A DNA stretch of 64,000 bases, taken from assembly GCA_950022655.1 (NCBI GenBank), contig OX465588.1:26707525-26771524 (forward strand), given 5' to 3'. The first letter of the stretch is position 1; the number at the start of each line of letters is the position of its first letter. The position numbers and the translations under genes were made by a program. The stretch is from Alentia gelatinosa. Lineage: Eukaryota; Annelida; Polychaeta; Phyllodocida; Polynoidae. Positions 1-10,225 of this stretch are shown here, one piece after another. The notes beneath the pieces are model-generated. The model was not told the origin of the DNA, searched no databases, and was given only the letters and a program-made list of their open reading frames with translations.

Positions 1-129
1 GCATCTAATTAAATGAATCTAATCCAATTAATGAAAAAAGCGTTATATATTTTATCCATATGTAGCAAATTTCCTTGATGTAAATAAGTATCTTTGCATT
101 ATTCAGGAAATAATTGCAGTTCAACGTAC

Positions 130-366
130 TCTGATTGTTAGATTGCCATACATTGGTTGTAAGAAGTTTGTACATTGGTTATAAGAATGGCATATGGTGG
201 CTGTAAGAAGGATGTATGTTGGGTATAAGAAGAACGTACGTTGGTTATAAGGATATATGGTGGTTATAAGAAGGATGTAGGTTGGTTTTAAGAAGAACGT
301 ATGTAGGTTGTTAGAAGGGCGTACGTTGGTTATAAGAAGGACATATGTTGGTTATAAGAAGGATTA
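130..366. repeat. Degenerate tandem repeat, GGTTATAAGAAGGA core
   Basis: The phrase TTGGTTATAAGAAGGACGTA and close variants recur roughly every 22-28 bp across this stretch. Copies vary by substitution and small indels, so this is an aged minisatellite. No coding potential is seen. Confidence 0.75.
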
Positions 367-921
367 TGTTTTTACACTCACTCCGGGGCCAACCTGAGGT
401 ATATCCAACCTATTTTGAATATTTCACAAAACATTTTACAAATGCTGATAGATTAGACTCACGTTTTATACAATTCATCTCAATACCAGATGAAAATTAA
501 GCATGTCCAAAACATGGAGAAATATGGATAAAACCTGAAAGAAATGTAAAATAAATACTGAAAAGATGACCTACTGGTTTACATCTGGGACAGCACCCAT
601 ATGAAGCAAGTGACATAATTTTATCAGAAAGGCCCTCGAACATATCACAATGATTACAGCGATAAGGAATCGCACACGGACATTGATATCAATCAGCATA
701 TTGCCCTGATAGAACCGGCGAGTGCGTTCGTACATTAGTTTTGGTTATCTATCAGCTTTATTAGGCGTGGTAGACTGTCAGATACAGGGCAAAGTTTAGG
801 GAGAGTTCATATAGATTTTCAACTGAACGCTTCAACCTCTACTAGCTATTCGCCAAATATGTGGCATTGGTCAGGTCCAGAGAACCAGAAGCCTGTTGAA
901 TAATTTAGGTTCGTACCAGCT

Positions 922-1237
922 GGGACCTGTTTCACTAGTTTCGTGACATGTCTAGATGGCATGACATGTCTAGATGGCGTCTAGATGGTGTGTACGGTTT
1001 CATAAGGACTATACATTAAACTTCATTTTGTGCTTTCTTGCATGCACTGTTGGTGCCTCTTTTCATGTCTGTCTTCACTTTTGTCACAAAACTAGTGAAA
1101 CATGTCCATGATGTGTAGATTTGTCTAATTCCTGTGTTTGGGGTCGGTCTTTTCTTAAGGGCAGCTACTTGTGTTGTCACAAAACCAGACAATCCAATCT
1201 GTCTGTATGGTGTCACGAAACTAGTGAAACAGGTCCC
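922..1237. mobile_element. MITE copy 1 with TIR GGGACCTGTTTCACTAGTTT
   Basis: The segment opens with GGGACCTGTTTCACTAGTTT and closes with its reverse complement ending AAACAGGTCCC. Inside it repeats CATGTCTAGATGGC. A second copy of similar length lies at 38124-38432 with the same termini and interior. There is no transposase ORF; the short peptides on the minus strand are repeat shadows. The superfamily cannot be assigned from two copies. Confidence 0.8.
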
Positions 1238-1405
1238 AGGAGCTACCACGCACCTATATGCATGTTAAGGGTGAAGCCATGTGCACATAAAGAGTGATAT
1301 CGTGCAATAAATATATAATCTTTGGAAATTACAATTTATGCACGAAATCAGTGTACAATGGAGTACAATAGTTCGTCAACTGCGATATATGGTAAAATCA
1401 GCGAC

Positions 1406-2193
1406 GTTTACACCATCACCCCGGCAGTCCTGACAGTGAATTTTCCTCAAACCGCAAGTGAAAGTGGACTTTTTATGATCTTTATATGACCTTTTTATGG
1501 CCTTTGCTCTGCTCGGCCCCATATATCCCAGCGACTTAAGGCACACCACGGTCATTTAAGGTTCCGGTTGTGAGCCAGGAATAGAAGCCTACAGAACGTT
1601 CCCCGTTGACTTTAGGAGAATTGCAGCAGTCCCGGTAGGCTGCTGGTGCAGCAAGGCCGACTACGACTTTTTCGTCAGTGTGGTGTGCCTTGTATCTTTG
1701 GGAGTACAAGGGAAACAGAGATGCTTATATACATATGATATGGAATTTGCTTGTACACCTTCCCATAATTCACTGTTGTAAAAAAAGAAGTGAATAGGGT
1801 TCATTAAAAAGACTTACATGTTCACAACCGTTTACAGTTGTTTACCTTCTCCTTATTCAACGCTGTGACTGTTAAAAGTTGAATGAATATATCCAGGGCC
1901 CCATAGGCCTAGTGCTATCCAGAAGCCCCCGTCTCCCGGCCCGGTGACTTAAGGTGACTTACGGTGAACTACGGTGAAGTACTTCGACGTAGGACAGTCC
2001 CAATTCTTATTAGCCACGGTGGGGGGGGGGGGCGCTGGATTTTTTGACAGAACTAAATTTCCCAGCAGCTCTCCGACAGCCAAGTCGACTTAGGTTTCTA
2101 AAGTACAGTGACTTAAGGCAGAGAAGGGCAGACCATCGAAGTACGGCCACGAGGAAAATTCACTGCCGGGACTGTCGGGGTGATGGTGTAAAC
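1406..2193. mobile_element. 788-bp element with about 43-bp terminal inverted repeats
   Basis: The left end begins GTTTACACCATCACCCC and continues through a CAGTGAATTTTCCTC block. The right end is the reverse complement of the same 43 bases with a few mismatches, ending GGGGTGATGGTGTAAAC. The interior is non-coding, contains a G10 run near 2023 and several 'gactta.gg' phrases. It is probably a non-autonomous DNA transposon. Confidence 0.75.
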
Positions 2194-2514
2194 GTAGCAT
2201 AATAAGATAGATTCAGTATCCCGAGCAGATTTCTGAACGTCCCCAGTTCTCTCGTCACTTTCCACGGTATATCTCGTCCCACACCTCGGCAATCAGAGGA
2301 CGGCAATCAGTGGTGTGGGTGCATGATCAGGTGATAAGGAGATTACACCTGCAGGTACCACCCTGACCGCATCACGGGCTTTACACTGACCATAGGAGGC
2401 AGTATTTAACGTCTCACACTCACCGCTATACCACCCTGGCCGCATCACACTCTACACTAACCACAGTCTCACCCTCACCACAGTCTCACACTCACCACAT
2501 GTTTAATACTACTC

Positions 2515-2775
2515 TGGACAGAAGGACTGTGCTACAGTGAAAGACTGGAGACTGGACTAAATTAGACAAAGAGACTGGAATACAGTGAGCAGAAAGACTG
2601 AGCTAAAGTGAAAGGACAGACTGAGCCACAGTGAAAGGACAGAGTGAGCTACAGCGGACAGAGAGACTGAGCTATTGAGGCCAGAGAGACTGAGCTACAG
2701 AGAAAGGGGAGACTGGACTAGATTGGAGAGGAAGAGACTGGACTACTAAGAAAGGAGAGAGTGTACGGGGAACCA
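2515..2775. repeat. Degenerate tandem repeat (AGACTGAGCTACAGTGAAAG-like)
   Basis: About ten imperfect copies of an approximately 25-bp phrase related to AGACTGAGCTACAGTGAAAG follow one another. The preceding 100 bp is a shorter CTCACCACAGTCTCACA repeat. No gene is seen here. Confidence 0.6.
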
Positions 2776-3049
2776 ATTAATTACGGACTCAGTGAAAGCC
2801 TGTTGGAAAGACAAAACATTTTCGTTTGTACTATTACCGTAGATCTGAAGTGAAAGTGAAACTACCAGTATTGTCAGTATACCTTCCTTGTCAGCATTAA
2901 TCTATTCCACATACTGCGAGGGAGCTTGTGACGTTTACTATACACAGAGCAAACCTGAGAGGGAAACCTTGTCATACTGAATAAAACTGGCAGAAGACCT
3001 CAAGGGCAAACCTCCCCGTCCGGATTCAACTCCCGTGACAGCATTTCGC

Positions 3050-3460
3050 ATATAATCCAGATTAGACTTGAGGTAGAAGACCTACTCTACCGGATACGAT
3101 ATAGTGCTGACTATAGATAGATTGCCTACTGTACTGGATACGATCTGGGGTGAAAAGCCTGCCATACCGGATACTGCAGAAAGTCTTCGTTACAATTGTT
3201 AGAGCAATTTACGAGGAGAAGAAGGTAGACCATTAGTCTGCCTAATATTAGACCCCCGCTATACTGGATACAACCCTTTCGATATATGAGGTAGAAATTC
3301 CAATGCAATTTTGAGGTAAAATCCTGCCGTACTGGATCAAATCTGAGGTGATACCCCTAATCTGCCGGATACAATACAGAGCTGACCTCAGGCTAGATCC
3401 TATTGTACTGGATACATCTGGTGTCAACTTGAGGTGAAAACTCATACCTGCTACACTGGG
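3050..3460. repeat. Degenerate tandem repeat with TACTGGATAC and TGAGGTGAAA cores
   Basis: The words TACTGGATAC (or CCGGATAC) and TGAGGTGAAA alternate about every 40-50 bp. The array lies just upstream of the transporter start codon and may fall in its promoter or 5' UTR. No TATA box or initiator could be assigned. Confidence 0.5.
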
Positions 3461-3836
3461 AACTACCCTGAATTCTTCGCCAGTTTAACAATTTTAAATT
3501 CTCCTGATGCAAGCTAAGCCCTGGACACAACCTTCTTCTGATAAGCAAAGAGAGAGCAGAGGAAGACAATCAGCTCAATCGGCAGACACCCAGTGTAGGC
3601 TGATACCTAGAGCTGGACCATCCTGGACAGAAGAATCCATAGATCTTACAGTGTTACCAGACAGGTGTATAACTCTCCCAGGTCCTTCAAGGCTATCCTC
3701 TTTACAGCAACCCCATTGGAATACCATCATGAAGCGTTGGCATTGACCTGCATAACCTGGGCATACAATTCAATATATCTGGAATAATTCCATAACAAAA
3801 TCAAATATTTAGTCAGAAATAGTAACAACGCAAAGC

Positions 3837-4350
3837 ATGGCGCCTAGTAAGCACCATGAGACGGAGTACTCGGAGAAGCGGCCACTGCTGCTGGACAGCC
3901 AGCAGACGGCCGACTACACGGGTCAGTCACGCGTAACGGCCGAGGTGGTGGTCATGAAGAAGCACGTCACGCTCATGCACGCCATCGGGATGATCGTGGG
4001 CGGCGTGGCCGGCTCCGGGATCTTCATCTCGCCGACGGGGGTGACACAGAACGTGGGGTCTGTGGGGCTCTCCCTCATCATGTGGGCCGTGGGCGGACTG
4101 CTGAACCTCCTCCTCGCCCTGTGTTATGCTGAACTGGGCACCGCTCTGCCGTTCGCTGGCGGGGACTACGCCTACCTGCATCACATCCTCGGCCCCCTCC
4201 CTGCCTTCCTGTGCCTGTGGACGACGGTGTTGCTGATCGGGCCGTGCTGCGGGGCGCTGATGGGGCGTACGGTGGGCACGTACATCTTCACCATGTTCGA
4301 CGTCGAGTGTAACCTGCCGCTCGTCGTGCTGCTCTCCATCTGGGTCAACC
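3837..4350 (+). CDS. SLC7-type amino-acid transporter, coding exon 1 (residues 1-171)
   Basis: This is the first coding exon of a heteromeric amino-acid transporter light chain (SLC7 LAT/xCT/b0,+AT group), a 12-TM plasma-membrane exchanger that in known members pairs by disulfide with an SLC3 heavy chain. The ATG at 3837 has A at -3 and G at +4. The first 45 residues are a cytosolic tail. TM1 carries the family signature GVAGSGIFISP (about 56-66). TM2 ends in CYAELGTALP, and GGDYAYLHHILGPLPAFLCLW leads into TM3. Cys158 in VECNLP sits where the family's heavy-chain-linking cysteine lies. The exon ends GTCAACC|GTGAGT in phase 1, splicing to 30595. Codons are GC-rich compared with the flanking DNA. 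The full predicted protein is 501 aa over 42 kb, a normal family length. Confidence 0.95.
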
Positions 4351-4681
4351 GTGAGTACTCAGAGTCACTCATCCCTGACCGAGTTGTGCCATACCTTATA
4401 TCCCACCCCTGGTACAGGTTGTGCCATTGAGTTAACGTTGAAATAAAATACGCCACGCTCACCTACGTAGAGTGTCAATTCTCTGCCATTGCAGTGGCGG
4501 AGAATCTGCGACCAACAAACGTCGCGGAAAAGAAAATAGTTCCGGCGCCATTGTTTGAAGCGCAGCTGCAGCAACAATAGTTCCGACGCTATTTTTTGAA
4601 CAATTCAATACATGATTATATTATTGCTTAAAATCGACTGTAAAGTCCGTGTTGGGGGTGAGATAAAAACAGAACCGCTTT

Positions 4682-4803
4682 CGAAACGTATTTTGAACCA
4701 CTACGCTCACTCGTTTGGATGCTCCGCATCATCACTCGGCTACGCCTCGTGACAATTACTACGCATCCAAACTCGTGGCGTAGTGGTTCAAAATATGTTT
4801 CTA
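4682..4803. mobile_element. Fold-back MITE with ACTCGGCTACGCCTCGT loop
   Basis: About 40-bp arms (CGAAACGTATTTTGAACCAC and onward) pair with their reverse complement at the right end. The loop reads ACTCGGCTACGCCTCGT followed by a TTACTACGC phrase. Related loop words occur in hairpins at 7765, 8061, 15470, 15847 and 40340. Confidence 0.75.
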
Positions 4804-4847
4804 AAGACAGTTCTGCTTAATTATTATCCACCTAAAACAAAGTGTTC

Positions 4848-5028
4848 ATAGAAGACACAAAGGGAGTGTTTATGCACATACCGGGCGCATATGGATATGC
4901 TGTATGATCCGGGCGGCGCATACGGAAAATAGTGCATACGGAAAAATAGTGCAAAACTAAAATGAACTGATATCGACATTCCACTTGTCCAGAAAAGATG
5001 GATGATAAATACAATATAGAGCTTAACG
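4848..5028. repeat. Interspersed repeat shared with 54345-54530
   Basis: The segment from GGGAGTGTTTATGCACATAC through GATGATAAATACAATATAGA is homologous to 54345-54530 in the same orientation. Its tail also matches 37120-37200 in reverse. It is part of a dispersed non-autonomous repeat family without coding capacity. Confidence 0.65.
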
Positions 5029-5639
5029 TTTTCCATGGTCTATATCCTGAGGGTTGTCCATTCTTTTAAGGCTCTGTTCCATATAGCCAATTTTACTCAC
5101 GATCTTGTACTGGAGTGGGGCTGGGGTGGGACTTGACTGGTACTGGAGCCTAACTGGTGTGTGTCTGCTGACTCCCGGCTGAAGGTGGTCTGGGCCTAGT
5201 CTGTACATAGACTGGTAGTATGTTCCATATAGCCGACATGGTCCAGTCACCATCCGCTCCTAAGTGGTAAGGCATCGGGTGAATAGACTGGTGTGCTCAT
5301 CCACTAGTAGTAACACGCTTCCACTGCATAACAACCGACCCCCTCCCAACTCCCTCCAGCTCATGCTCACAACCTTCCACCCGATGTAGGTCATACCCTC
5401 CTCCAGTCACACCCCCGATGCAGTCGATTGCTTAAAATAGACCTGACTGAGCTCTTTGTTGCCTTGATGTTTCCCGCGCATCGGGACATTTCCCCGCGCA
5501 TCTCCCGTCCCAGGACAAGTAGACTTGCAGTCAGTCAGAAAGGGTCAGAGAGGGTTACTCATTGTGTCACTAAGTATGTGTCATTTAGTGTGTGTCACTT
5601 AGTGTGTGTCACTTAGTGTGTGTCACCTAGTATATGTCA

Positions 5640-5958
5640 CTTAGTGTGTGTCACTTGGTGTGTGCCACCATACTGCCTCTCCACTATACTGCCCTTCTAC
5701 TACACTGCCCCTCCACAATACTGCCCCTCTATCATACTGCCCCTCCACCATACTGCCCCTCTCCCATACTGCCCCTCTCCCATACTGCCCCTCTACTATA
5801 CTGTCCCTCCGCCATACTGCCCCTCTACCATACTGCCCCTCCACCATACTGCCCCTCCACCATACTGTCCCTCTGCCATACTGCCCCTCTACTATATTGC
5901 CCCTCCACCATACTGCCCCTCCACCATGCTGCCCCTGCACCATACTGCCCCTCCACCA
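5640..5958. repeat. C-rich 16-bp minisatellite, left arm
   Basis: Tandem copies of CCCCTCCACCATACTG and point variants follow a short TGTGTCACTTAGTG repeat at 5575-5665. All six-frame ORFs here (Pro/Leu/Tyr/His-rich) are repeat shadows. The same unit resumes in the opposite orientation at 5959. Confidence 0.9.
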
Positions 5959-6535
5959 AGCTATGGGAGAGGGGCAGTATGGTGGAGGGGCAGTGTAGTA
6001 CTTAGAGGGGCAATATGGGAAAGGGGCAGTATTGTGTAGTACTTAGAGGGGCAATATGGGAAAGGGGCAGTATTCATATAGAACGTCCTGACCATGCTGT
6101 ACAAGTCACAGAACGAGATGACAATTTACGGTTTGTACGGAACGAGGCGTTTACGCTGAGTTCCATACAAACCGTAAATTGTCTTCGAATTTGCAGTATT
6201 GTGTAGGGGCAGTATGGGAGAGGGGCAGTATGGTGGAGGGGCAGTATAGTGGAGGAGCAGCCTAGTAGAGGGGCAGTATGGGAAAGGGGCAGTATGGTGG
6301 AGGGACAGTATGATAGAGGGGCAGTATGGTGGAGGGGCAGCATGGCCTCCAGAGGGGCAGTATAGTGGAGGGGCAATATAGTAGAGAGGCAGTATGATAG
6401 AGGGGCAGTATTGTGGAGGGGCAGTGTAGTAGAAGGGCAGTATGGTGGAGAGGCAGTATGGTGGAGGGACAGTATAGTTGAGGGGCAGTATGGTGGAGGG
6501 GCAGTGTGGGAAAGAGGCAGTATGGATGAGGGACT
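5959..6535. repeat. G-rich inverted copies of the same minisatellite, right arm
   Basis: Tandem copies of GGGGCAGTATGGTGGA are the reverse complement of the 5640-5958 unit. The two blocks therefore form a very large imperfect palindrome. A unique insertion at 6075-6181 interrupts this arm. Confidence 0.9.
6075..6181. mobile_element. Fold-back fragment inserted in the minisatellite
   Basis: This stretch contains GAACGTCCTGACCATGCTGT, then CAATTTACGGTTTGTACGGA and its reverse complement. The same palindrome exists as a fuller copy at 36024-36176, so this is a dispersed fold-back MITE that has landed in the array. Confidence 0.75.
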
Positions 6536-6830
6536 GCACAGACCCTTTCCTAGTGACACAGACAAAACACAATAGATGAAGGGACTTTTGCAAGACTACT
6601 TATCTAGGGTTGTTTTCCGGCGCTCAACGCGGGGTCAGGGGTCACGTATCGAGCCCCTCACCACCCTACATATGGTGTTGAGTAACTGGTCTATATATAA
6701 CCCAGCGGTGTGAGCAAGTACAGATACACCAAACAGGATGAACTGTCTTGTTTATTGATTAAAAGAAATTTTTAAAAAGAGATTGACGCAACTTAGAGGG
6801 TACTGGTAAATCAGTGCTGGCGTTTATGTA

Positions 6831-7282
6831 CTGGTGAGTGAGTACTGGTGAGTGAGGACTGGTGAGTGAGGACTGGTGAGTGGGGCCTGGTGAGTGAGGA
6901 CTGGTGAGTGAGGACTGGTGAGTGAGGACTGGTGAGTGAGGACTGGTGAGTGAGTACTGGTGAGTGGGGCCTGGTGAGTGAGGACTGGTGAGTGAGGACT
7001 GGTGATCGGGGCCTGGTGAGTGAGGACTGGTGAGTGAGGACTGGTGAGTGAGGACTGGTGAGTGGGGCCTGGTGAGTGAGGACTGGTGAGTGAGGACTGG
7101 TGAGTGAGGACTGGTGAGTGAGGACTGGTGAGTGAGTACTGGTGAGTGAGGACTGGTGAGTGAGGACTGGTGAGTGAGTACTGGTGAGTGAGTACTGGTG
7201 AGTGAGTACTGGTGAGTGAGTACTGGTGAGTGGGGCCTGGTGAGTGGGGCCTGGTGAGTGAGGACTGGTGAGTGAGGACTGC
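6831..7282. repeat. 14-bp minisatellite CTGGTGAGTGAGGA, about 32 copies
   Basis: GTGAGT recurs every 14 bp from 6834 to 7268, exactly 31 periods with no indel. One copy is mutated to GTGATC near 7002. Some copies have GGGGCC in place of GAGGA. Each unit presents a consensus 5' splice site (CTG|GTGAGT) on the sense strand of the SLC7 intron. ORFs across it are shadows. Confidence 0.95.
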
Positions 7283-7764
7283 AGCTGGTTGGCCAGGAAA
7301 TATCTGTTTTTCCAGACTTACACTGGAGTACATCTGGACTGGGATATACATGTGTTGGTGTTGAGGTTGATAGGGTGTTGCGCCATAAGTCGGAGCAATG
7401 GATGAGAGGGCCAGATGGCGCGAAAGATATGCCACGCAACGCCCCTCAGTGACACCGGCGATTAAGTCACAACACACCGCACACAGAGGCCAGTACCACT
7501 GTATTCAAAGGGGACGGGGCTGGTCACCATCTGGACCCCCCACCCAGATGGGCCGACGCACTACAGAGACACTACAGTCCCAAGCCCGATATGCTACAGT
7601 GCTGGTGGGACCTCCTCCATTCTAACAACGTGCATCAGATGTGGGTCAGACACACACCAGTCGGCTAAAAATAAAATTAGGATGTAGTGAGTTGTGGGTT
7701 AGTTGTGGGTCAATTCGGCTATATGGAACTAGGCCTTTAGTGTGTACAGGGGGGAAATAAATAC

Positions 7765-7908
7765 AGAAAGCAACTCGTTATGGTCAAGGAGGTCATTCTC
7801 CAACTCGTTTAAATGCTATGTGATATTCACTCGGCTGTCGCCTCGTTCATATCACACCGCATGAAACTCGTGGAGAACGACGACTTTGACCAAAACTTGT
7901 TGGTTTCT
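7765..7908. mobile_element. Fold-back MITE, arms AAGCAACTCGTTATGGTCAA
   Basis: The left arm from AAGCAACTCGTTATGGTCAA pairs with the right arm ending TTGACCAAAACTTGTTGGTT type sequence. The loop contains CACTCGGCTGTCGCCTCGTT. A diverged copy is at 34325-34545, also placed directly beside a TATCTCACCCC element. Confidence 0.7.
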
Positions 7909-7915
7909 TCTTTGT

Positions 7916-8054
7916 TATCTCACCCCTAGTATTTTTTCCCTTAGACTTAACATTGGAAACTCGTACTCAACGCTCCGTGGAGTACTGTGGAAAAATACTC
8001 CATGGGGATGATTTTACACATTTTAGCCAATTAGTAAGTGATAGGGGTGAGATA
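7916..8054. mobile_element. Short element with TATCTCACCCCT termini, copy 1
   Basis: It begins TATCTCACCCCTAGTATTTT and ends ATAGGGGTGAGATA. Copies occur at 15313-15459 (same orientation) and at 34546-34687 and 51418-51557 (inverted). All share a GACTTAACATTGG-like block or its complement. No coding sequence is present. Confidence 0.75.
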
Positions 8055-8060
8055 AAATCT

Positions 8061-8203
8061 GAACTGCACTCGACCCATAACCACTGATAATATGCTATTC
8101 ATTTTGGTTTGCTATATAACCTCATTCGGCGTTGCCTCGTGGAATTACTCCGCAACCAAAACTCATGGCATATTGTTAGTGGCTATGGATCTCGATGCAG
8201 TTC
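8061..8203. mobile_element. Fold-back MITE
   Basis: GAACTGCACTCGACCCATAA at the left pairs with the right end, which reads TATGGATCTCGATGCAGTTC. The central loop has CATTCGGCGTTGCCTCGTGG. It abuts the TATCTCACCCCT element on its left. Confidence 0.75.
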
Positions 8204-9184
8204 CTCATTATTGTATATTTGAAAGTCATAATTTTCTCTAGCGAAAACTGCGCTTAAGTACGTCAGTGGGAGGGAGAGAGAGAGGATTACATAGGGTTTG
8301 CATGGGGAAACAGATAAGCAGTTTAAGTCCTTTGTTTTTTGGCAAAGAATCTGTGATAATGTCATTGCAGCTGTGGGAGGGATGCTGGGAGCTATGCCGT
8401 GAATATGCACACTCCACATCTGGGATATGGATATGCTCATTACATGTAAATTGCCTACCACTGAGCTGATTGCCAGCTGTAAAACACATTATGACAATAC
8501 CATATTGGATGTCTCTGATTTCCGTTACACAGTTTTCTGTGAATGCGAAAAATGGCCAATGTTTATCAGTATCTCCCCTTCATATCGGCTTCGCTTATCC
8601 GTCTACAACGGATTGCTACTAACCTGCTACTAACTGTTACGTAAGACAAACAAATTATCTCGAAGGCTTGTAGGAATGGAGCCTCTTATGAATATCAACA
8701 TTTACGCACCCGACATAAAGACACACTATGTCCCTCCGTGAAATATACCCCTACGTATGATGTAATTTGGCTTGGTTGGTCAAGTTTATAAGTAATTAAT
8801 ATGATATGTTTCCAAAAGGTTATACCACCCAGGAAAGACCCACGAATCTTCTTGTGCAAAATGTTTATATATGTTTTTCGGAGCAAACATTTATTTCTCT
8901 AGTTGTGTTTGCTTTAGAGTCACGAGAATGAGATTTCAAGAGAATGAGTGACTCAGTCAGAACCTAAATGTGGCTGTCAGTTGGCTCGACAGTGCTCTCT
9001 ATAATCAAACAATTTGTTTTAAAATCTAGAGTTTTGAAGAATACTTTGGACCATAAATTCCTCCATTTCAAAGAGAGACATGAATTTTAATCATTGTGAT
9101 ATGATTGTAAAACCCAACCACAACGAATACCACTGAGACCAAGAAGATATCAGCGCTAATTGAGTGATAAATAGTGCCTGGTGA

Positions 9185-9615
9185 CTGGGTATTAACGACA
9201 ACTGTTACCGATGTTATTTCTATACCCGTACGATTAGCTAGAACCTCAGCAATATGAAGTAGGGAAATGTGCCCGTGTAAAATGACAGCTCCTACCCATG
9301 TCCATTTTATGCCTATGCAATCAGTTAGAACATCAGTATAATGAATTGAGGATATGTGACTGGGTAAAATGACAGCTCCTGCCCATGTTATCATTATACC
9401 CGTACAACTAGCTAGAAGTTCAGCAATGTGAATTAGTGACATGTGACAAGGTAAAACGACAGCTCCTGCCTATGTCATTATTATAATGGCACAATTAGCT
9501 AGAAACTCAGCAATATGAGTTAGGGATGAGTGAGTGGTTAAACGACAGCTTCTGCCCATGCTATTTTTTTATTCGTCTGATTAACTAGGACCTCAGCGTT
9601 ATGAATTAGAAATGA
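9185..9615. repeat. Tandem repeat, about 87-bp unit
   Basis: GACAGCTCCTGCCCATGT-type blocks occur at 9284, 9372, 9458 and 9544, spaced 86-88 bp. Each is followed by a TAGCTAGAA.CTCAGCAATATGAATTAG type phrase. About five imperfect copies are present, with no coding potential. Confidence 0.8.
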
Positions 9616-9844
9616 GCACACTACTAAATACTCCTTCCTTAGGGAATGGGTTAAAATAGTTGCTAGGTGGTCAAATTTCTTTAGTAAGCTGGAGGTTTAC
9701 AGTAGGCTCCTAATTGTGCCTTTTTCCATGTTGCTCCAGGCTAGAAATGATATGCACACACTTGTAATACAGAAAATACACACTGCTTATGGAATATATT
9801 CAAAGTCGAGCAGCGTTCCGAAATAGCATACAAATTGTAGGTAT

Positions 9845-10003
9845 CTGTAATATATTGAAACAGTATTCCTGTGAAGTAATCTTCCGGTTTCCGGACACGT
9901 TTCGCCGGAGTTCTTTAGAACTAGGTTTAAACCTCCGGAGAAACGTGTAAGGTTCCGGAAGATTACGTACACAGGTATACTGTTTCTGTATTACTATATA
10001 CCT
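9845..10003. mobile_element. Fold-back MITE with CCGGA-rich stem
   Basis: GTATCTGTAATATATTGAAACAGTATTCCTGTG-like sequence on the left pairs with its complement at the right. The inner stem pairs AATCTTCCGG and ACACGTTTC with GAAACGTGT and CCGGAAGATT. Confidence 0.75.
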
Positions 10004-10154
10004 CAAAAACAGTCCGATATTTACCTTATTTAAGCCATGGCAGACATTTGTGATCCAATTTGGGCACACAACACTCATACCGTAATGTAGATTACACCCC
10101 CACCTTCAAATACTCATTGGTACAGTCAGCTCTTACCAGATGGCGTTTTCATGC

Positions 10155-10225
10155 TTCAAAGCACTCTCCCAGCAGATCGATCGTGGCGCCTCTGCTTACT
10201 AATCTGTGCTCCAACCCAAAGCGTA
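10155..10225. repeat. Interspersed repeat GCACTCTCCCAGCAGATC, copy 1
   Basis: GCACTCTCCCAGCAGATCG followed by TGGCGCCTCTGC and CCAACCCAAAGC recurs at 50239-50300 and 50871-50940. It may be a short SINE-like or MITE fragment. No polymerase III boxes were confirmed. Confidence 0.5.

Noticed and set aside
5620..6593. Several long Pro/Leu/Tyr-rich ORFs on both strands
   Set aside because: The same simple 16-bp unit read in many frames gives stop-free sequence; not genes.
6759..7477. Two 217-226 codon minus-strand ORFs rich in SSLTSPHSPVLTHQ
   Set aside because: They are translations of the 14-bp minisatellite in different frames; no start context or unique domain.
8266..8489. Short ORFs on both strands near 8266-8489 as a small gene
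   Set aside because: No codon bias, domain or splice logic; probably chance in AT-rich intron.
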